From Dehalococcoidales bacterium (GTDB lineage Bacteria > Chloroflexota > Dehalococcoidia > Dehalococcoidales > GCA-2688105), in contig DAOWJS010000079.1 in the NCBI GenBank assembly GCA_030640255.1, forward strand, positions 1-8,244: a stretch of 8,244 nt of DNA, read 5' to 3'. A model generated the notes under the pieces. It was given only the letters and a program-made list of their open reading frames with translations, was not told the origin of the DNA and made no database searches. A program made the position numbers and the translations under genes. The stretch's first letter is position 1. Every line of letters begins with the position of its first letter. This document shows positions 5,790 through 8,244 of the stretch, piece by piece.

Positions 5790-6419
5790 ATGAAACTAGA
5801 TACAAATGTTTACGTCGATGGTTTTAACCTGTACTACAACTGCGTTAAGGGAACCCGGTATCGGTGGCTCAATCTATCGAAGCTTTGCACAATGTTGCTC
5901 CCTGGGCATCACATCAATCGTATAAGATATTTCACCTCTTATGTAATACCTCATCTTAAGGACCCTCAACAATTACAACGCCAGCTTACTTATGTTCGGG
6001 CACTAAAAACCATACCTAATCTCACAGTTCACCGGGGACAATTCATGGTTCACCCTGTATGGAGGCCATTGGCTCAGCCACCTGCAGCAGGCCAAAACAT
6101 GGTGCAAGTGCTGGATACGAAAGAGAAAGGGTCGGATGTCAACTTAGCATCATATTTGTTAGTCGATGGTTTCAATAAAGAGTACGAAATGGCCGTGGTT
6201 ATTTCGAGTGATTCAGACCTAGTAGAACCAATAAAGCTTGCAAGTAGTCACCTGGGACTGCCTGTAGGCGTACTACACCCTCATCGGAGCCACAGTGTAG
6301 AGTTATCTGAGGTTGCAAAGTTCTACAGGCCTATCCGTGAAAGGGCTCTCAGAGCCAGCTTGTTTCCTCCGGTATTGACAGACGCAGCTGGTACAATCAT
6401 TAAGCCCCCCACTTGGTAG
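5790..6419 (+). CDS. NYN domain protein (LabA/DUF88-like, predicted PIN-fold RNase)
   Basis: The 209-residue protein matches the NYN group of PIN-like metal-dependent nucleases, which cleave RNA. The likely active-site acids are Asp10 (YVDGFNLYY, 8-16), Asp116 (KEKGSDVNLASYLL, 111-124), and Asp141 and Asp143 (ISSDSDLVEPI, 138-148). The segments YFTSYV, ALKTIPNL and the ending LTDAAGTIIKP are familiar from a widespread family of uncharacterised stand-alone NYN proteins, so the length looks complete. The start ATG 5790 agrees with the family start, but it has no Shine-Dalgarno and lies 3 nt after a terminator. The frame is open upstream to 5727, with a TTG at 5736 and an ATG at 5766 in the hairpin loop as less likely starts. 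It stands alone between a divergent operon and the T-box. Roles in RNA turnover or in toxin or defence systems are possible but unproven. Confidence 0.88.
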   Translation: MKLDTNVYVDGFNLYYNCVKGTRYRWLNLSKLCTMLLPGHHINRIRYFTSYVIPHLKDPQQLQRQLTYVRALKTIPNLTVHRGQFMVHPVWRPLAQPPAAGQNMVQVLDTKEKGSDVNLASYLLVDGFNKEYEMAVVISSDSDLVEPIKLASSHLGLPVGVLHPHRSHSVELSEVAKFYRPIRERALRASLFPPVLTDAAGTIIKPPTW

Positions 6420-6466
6420 TTTTGTTCTAAGTTTTTATTTCGCATATCCCTACAATCTTAAAACTA

Positions 6467-6495
6467 TTGACAAAAAATCATTTTTGGGTTATAGT
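6467..6495 (+). promoter_or_regulatory. Sigma70 promoter of the T-box / trpB transcript
   Basis: A perfect TTGACA (6467-6472), a 17-nt AT-rich spacer and TATAGT (6490-6495, 5/6) form a strong promoter. The expected start near 6502 leaves about 25 nt before Stem I of the T-box. The preceding 6420-6466 stretch is AT-rich and holds no clear terminator for the NYN gene. Confidence 0.8.
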
Positions 6496-6515
6496 GATTT
6501 TTTAATAGAATAAAG

Positions 6516-6808
6516 TAAAGGCGGGGAACAAGACTAGTAGGCTTCAAGTGAGGCACAGAGAGTCGGGTAAGGTGTGAGCCGATGCTGGCGCTGAAGCTGA
6601 ATGGACTTGGGAGTTGCAAACTGAAAGTCGCCCAGTGGGTAGACAAGTAGGCTTTGTCGCCAGGGAAGCGTTATCAAATCCCGGGGTATTGAGGTAAATC
6701 TCTGTACCTGATAGAGATAGTCAACTGGCTCTAGTGGCTGGAGTTGACTAAGAAGGGTGGCACCGCGGAAGTGAACCTCTCGCCCCTTTAAGGGGTGGGG
6801 GGTTTTTT
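6516..6808 (+). promoter_or_regulatory. T-box riboswitch with Trp (UGG) specifier
   Basis: The leader senses uncharged tRNA-Trp and prevents termination when tryptophan is short. Stem I is visible: CAAG (6529-6532) pairs with CTTG (6606-6609), and GGCTTCA (6540-6546) pairs with TGAAGCT (6592-6598). Between them lies the specifier loop, GAATGGA at 6599-6605, with the codon TGG at 6602-6604. A stem of 8 bp, AGTCAACT (6719-6726) with AGTTGACT (6742-6749), stands in the Stem III position. The T-box consensus AAGGGTGGCACCGCGG is at 6753-6768, and its UGGC bulge (6758-6761) fits a tRNA ending GCCA, agreeing with the G73 discriminator of bacterial tRNA-Trp. AAGGG (6753-6757) can pair with CCCTT in the terminator left arm to form the antiterminator. 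The downstream trpB-type gene confirms the amino acid. Confidence 0.96.
6776..6808 (+). terminator. Rho-independent terminator of the T-box
   Basis: CCTCTCGCCCC (6776-6786) pairs with GGGGTGGGGGG (6792-6802) over 11 bp including three G-U pairs, followed by six T residues (6803-6808). Its left arm overlaps the region needed by the T-box antiterminator, as expected for the switch. Confidence 0.9.
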
Positions 6809-6824
6809 AATAAGGAGGCAAAAC

Positions 6825-6881
6825 ATGGTTATCCTATCACTGAGGTGGCCCCTTTGGGGGCCAAGACGGATAAAAAACTAG
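6825..6881 (+). CDS. Putative Trp-codon leader peptide (18 aa)
   Basis: A short frame, MVILSLRWPLWGPRRIKN, follows the T-box terminator. It has a textbook AAGGAGG (6812-6818) 6 nt before its ATG, as good as any ribosome binding site in this window. Two of the 18 codons are Trp (TGG at 6846-6848 and 6855-6857), next to prolines and placed within a GC-rich hairpin. Its stop lies 32 nt before the trpB-type start, which has its own AAAGGAG. This is what one expects of an attenuation peptide whose translation reports charged tRNA-Trp. The closest known parallel is the rtpLP peptide behind the tRNA-Trp T-box of the Bacillus anti-TRAP operon. No homologue is recognised; the peptide assignment rests on the Shine-Dalgarno, codon content and position. 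Confidence 0.65.
   Translation: MVILSLRWPLWGPRRIKN
6846..6863 (+). other. GC-rich hairpin spanning the two Trp codons of the leader peptide
   Basis: TGGCCCC (6846-6852) pairs perfectly with GGGGCCA (6857-6863) around a TTTG loop. The stem begins exactly at the first Trp codon, and the second Trp codon starts in the loop. No T tract follows, so it is not an intrinsic terminator. Its CCCCTTT (6849-6855) could also pair, with one mismatch, with the AAAGGAG ribosome binding site of the trpB-type gene at 6901-6907. A stalled ribosome would cover it. Confidence 0.6.
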
Positions 6882-6913
6882 CTTACCAATTAAAAAAATT
6901 AAAGGAGTAAAAG

Positions 6914-8244
6914 ATGGAAAGAACAAAGTTTATTCTTGACGAAAAGGAGATGCCGACATCCTGGTATAACATCCAGGCCGATTTGCCGGAGCCATTGCCA
7001 CCCCTGCTCCATCCCGGCACCAAGGAGCCAACAATTCTTCCCCCTCCCCTGTTCGCCAACGCCCTCAACGAGCAGGAGTTCAGCAAAGAGCGCTGGATTG
7101 AAATTCCAGAAGAGGTGCAGACTATCTACCGCACCTGGAGACCAACAATTTTGCATCGGGCACACCGACTGGAGAAAGCTCTGGACACGCCAGCCAAGAT
7201 TTTCTATAAATACGAAGGGACAAGCCAGGCGGGTAGCCACAAGCCCAACACGGCGGTAGCTCAAGCCTACTATAATAAAAAAGAAGGCGTTAAGCGTATA
7301 ACTACCGAGACCGGTGCCGGGCAGTGGGGGAGCGCCCTGTCTATGGGGTGCATGTTCTTCGGTCTTGAGCTGAAGGTCTATATGGTCAAGGTAAGCTACT
7401 ACCAGAAGCCCTATCGCCGCGTCCTGATGGAGACCTGGGGAGCCAAGTGTGTCCCCAGCCCCAGTGAGGACACTGAGGTGGGACGCCGCATCCTGGCGGA
7501 AGACCCCGATTCCACCGGTAGCCTGGGTATCGCTATCAGCGAAGCCCTAGAGGATGCCTTCGCCCATGATGATACCAAGTACGCCATAGGCAGCGTTGTT
7601 AACCATGTCCTGTTACATCAAACGATAAACGGTCTGGAGGCAAGGAAGCTAATGATGGAGCAGGCAGATGCCTACCCTGATATAATCGTCGGTTGCATCG
7701 GCGGCGGCTCTAACTTTGCCGGGCTGTTCCTGCCCTTCGTCAAGGATAAAATTGATGGCACCAAGCCAGGCCTGCGCATCATCTGTGTTGAGCCGGCAAG
7801 CTGTCCCAGCGTGACTAAGGGACCTTATACCTGGGACTACGGGGATGTAGCCGGACTTGCCCCTATCATCAGGATGTATACCCTGGGTCATACATTTGTT
7901 CCGCCACCGGTTCATGCTGGCGGTCTTCGTTATCACGGGATGGCACCCATTATCTGCCACCTTCATAAACTTGGTCTTGTTGAAGCCAGGGCTGAGCATC
8001 AGATTGCCACCTTTGAGGCTGGGGTAAAGTTTGCTCGCACTGAGGGCATTATTACTGGTCCCGAGCCGTGCCATAACGTCAAGGTGGCTATTGACGAAGC
8101 CCTTAAGTGCAGGGAATCCGGTGAAGCCAAAACCATCTTGATAGCTCATAGCGGGCATGGGCACTTTGACCTAGCTGCCTACGATGCTTACCTATCGGGT
8201 AAACTGGTGGATTATGCGTATTTTAAGGAAGAAGTAAGGAAGTC
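6914..8244 (+). CDS. trpB: TrpB2-type tryptophan synthase beta chain (3' end outside window)
   Basis: This PLP enzyme joins indole and L-serine to make L-tryptophan. The frame starts at ATG 6914 with AAAGGAG (6901-6907) 6 nt upstream and runs 443 codons to the window edge without a stop. That is near full length for TrpB2 proteins, which are longer than TrpB1. Visible are the PLP lysine Lys110 in GSHKPNTA (107-114), TETGAGQWGSAL (131-142) with the catalytic Glu132, the phosphate-binding GGGSN (263-267), and the C-terminal SGHGHFD (413-419). Trp after GAGQ, where TrpB1 has His, and the long N-terminal segment before residue 75 point to the TrpB2 group, which often works without a TrpA partner. 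Transcription is controlled by the tRNA-Trp T-box and perhaps also by the leader peptide. No trpA is visible, though it could lie downstream. Confidence 0.95.
   Translation, partial: MERTKFILDEKEMPTSWYNIQADLPEPLPPLLHPGTKEPTILPPPLFANALNEQEFSKERWIEIPEEVQTIYRTWRPTILHRAHRLEKALDTPAKIFYKYEGTSQAGSHKPNTAVAQAYYNKKEGVKRITTETGAGQWGSALSMGCMFFGLELKVYMVKVSYYQKPYRRVLMETWGAKCVPSPSEDTEVGRRILAEDPDSTGSLGIAISEALEDAFAHDDTKYAIGSVVNHVLLHQTINGLEARKLMMEQADAYPDIIVGCIGGGSNFAGLFLPFVKDKIDGTKPGLRIICVEPASCPSVTKGPYTWDYGDVAGLAPIIRMYTLGHTFVPPPVHAGGLRYHGMAPIICHLHKLGLVEARAEHQIATFEAGVKFARTEGIITGPEPCHNVKVAIDEALKCRESGEAKTILIAHSGHGHFDLAAYDAYLSGKLVDYAYFKEEVRK

Noticed and set aside
5564..5791. 75-codon minus-strand frame across the divergent intergenic region
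   Set aside because: It runs through both promoters and the terminator hairpin, resembles no family, and is explained by the regulatory elements.
6464..6646. 60-codon minus-strand frame opposite the T-box
   Set aside because: It is antisense to the promoter and Stem I, whose structure fully explains the sequence.
6843..6852. A second T-box-like core (GGTGGC shared with 6756-6761)
   Set aside because: Only six bases match, and the rest of the consensus (ACCGCGG) is absent; the match follows from Arg and Trp codons.
6846..6863. Second transcription terminator after the T-box
   Set aside because: The hairpin is followed by AAGACGGATAAAAAAC, with no T tract.
6899..7264. Frames on the minus strand (and an alternative plus frame) across the start of the trpB-type gene
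   Set aside because: The trpB2 frame has clear catalytic motifs and a ribosome binding site; the others are shadows of its codon pattern.
7649..8164. 171-codon minus-strand frame inside the trpB-type gene
   Set aside because: It is antisense to conserved TrpB residues, with no motif or ribosome binding site of its own.
1..8244. Mobile element, CRISPR array, tRNA or attachment site
   Set aside because: No transposase, integrase, repeat-spacer pattern, terminal inverted repeat or cloverleaf was seen on either strand.

Overview
The window reads as ordinary bacterial chromosome of mid G+C. The gene set (a TrpB2-type tryptophan synthase beta chain behind a T-box, DegV, PlsY, a PadR regulator with a HAAS membrane partner, a NYN nuclease) suggests an anaerobic bacterium, perhaps of the Chloroflexota/Dehalococcoidia or a Firmicutes-like lineage. 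That placement is an inference from gene style and is not proven. No insertion sequence, CRISPR array, tRNA or rRNA gene was found.

Positions 1-3594, minus strand. A probable operon reads right to left: padR, a HAAS-domain membrane protein, a 25-codon remnant of a DegV gene, plsY, an intact degV-family gene, and a P-loop kinase that runs off the left edge. padR has a recognisable promoter, with an inverted repeat at the predicted transcription start and a second near-palindrome over the -35 box. The kinase seems to have its own promoter, placed so that its mRNA would be leaderless. PlsY makes lysophosphatidate from acyl-phosphate and DegV binds fatty acids, so this block leans towards membrane lipid work.

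Positions 3619-5631, minus strand. An acyl-CoA synthetase-like gene that has lost most of its large N-terminal domain is followed by a FabF-type ketoacyl synthase. Both have strong ribosome binding sites and share a promoter at 5604-5631. The ketoacyl synthase keeps its Cys-His-His-Lys catalytic set but has Ile at the usual gatekeeper Phe position.

Positions 5679-6419, plus strand. A divergent promoter drives a leader of about 70 nt that ends in a near-perfect intrinsic terminator. The terminator stops only 3 nt before the start codon of a NYN-domain (PIN-like) nuclease. This arrangement suggests an attenuator or a small RNA.

Positions 6467-8244, plus strand. A strong promoter leads into a complete T-box riboswitch with a UGG (Trp) specifier and a UGGC acceptor-binding bulge. 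Next come its terminator and an 18-codon open frame with a perfect Shine-Dalgarno and two Trp codons inside a GC-rich hairpin. A trpB2-type gene follows and is cut by the right edge after 443 codons. Stacking a tRNA-Trp T-box on a Trp-codon leader peptide resembles the Bacillus anti-TRAP (rtpA) leader. It is the most interesting feature of the window.
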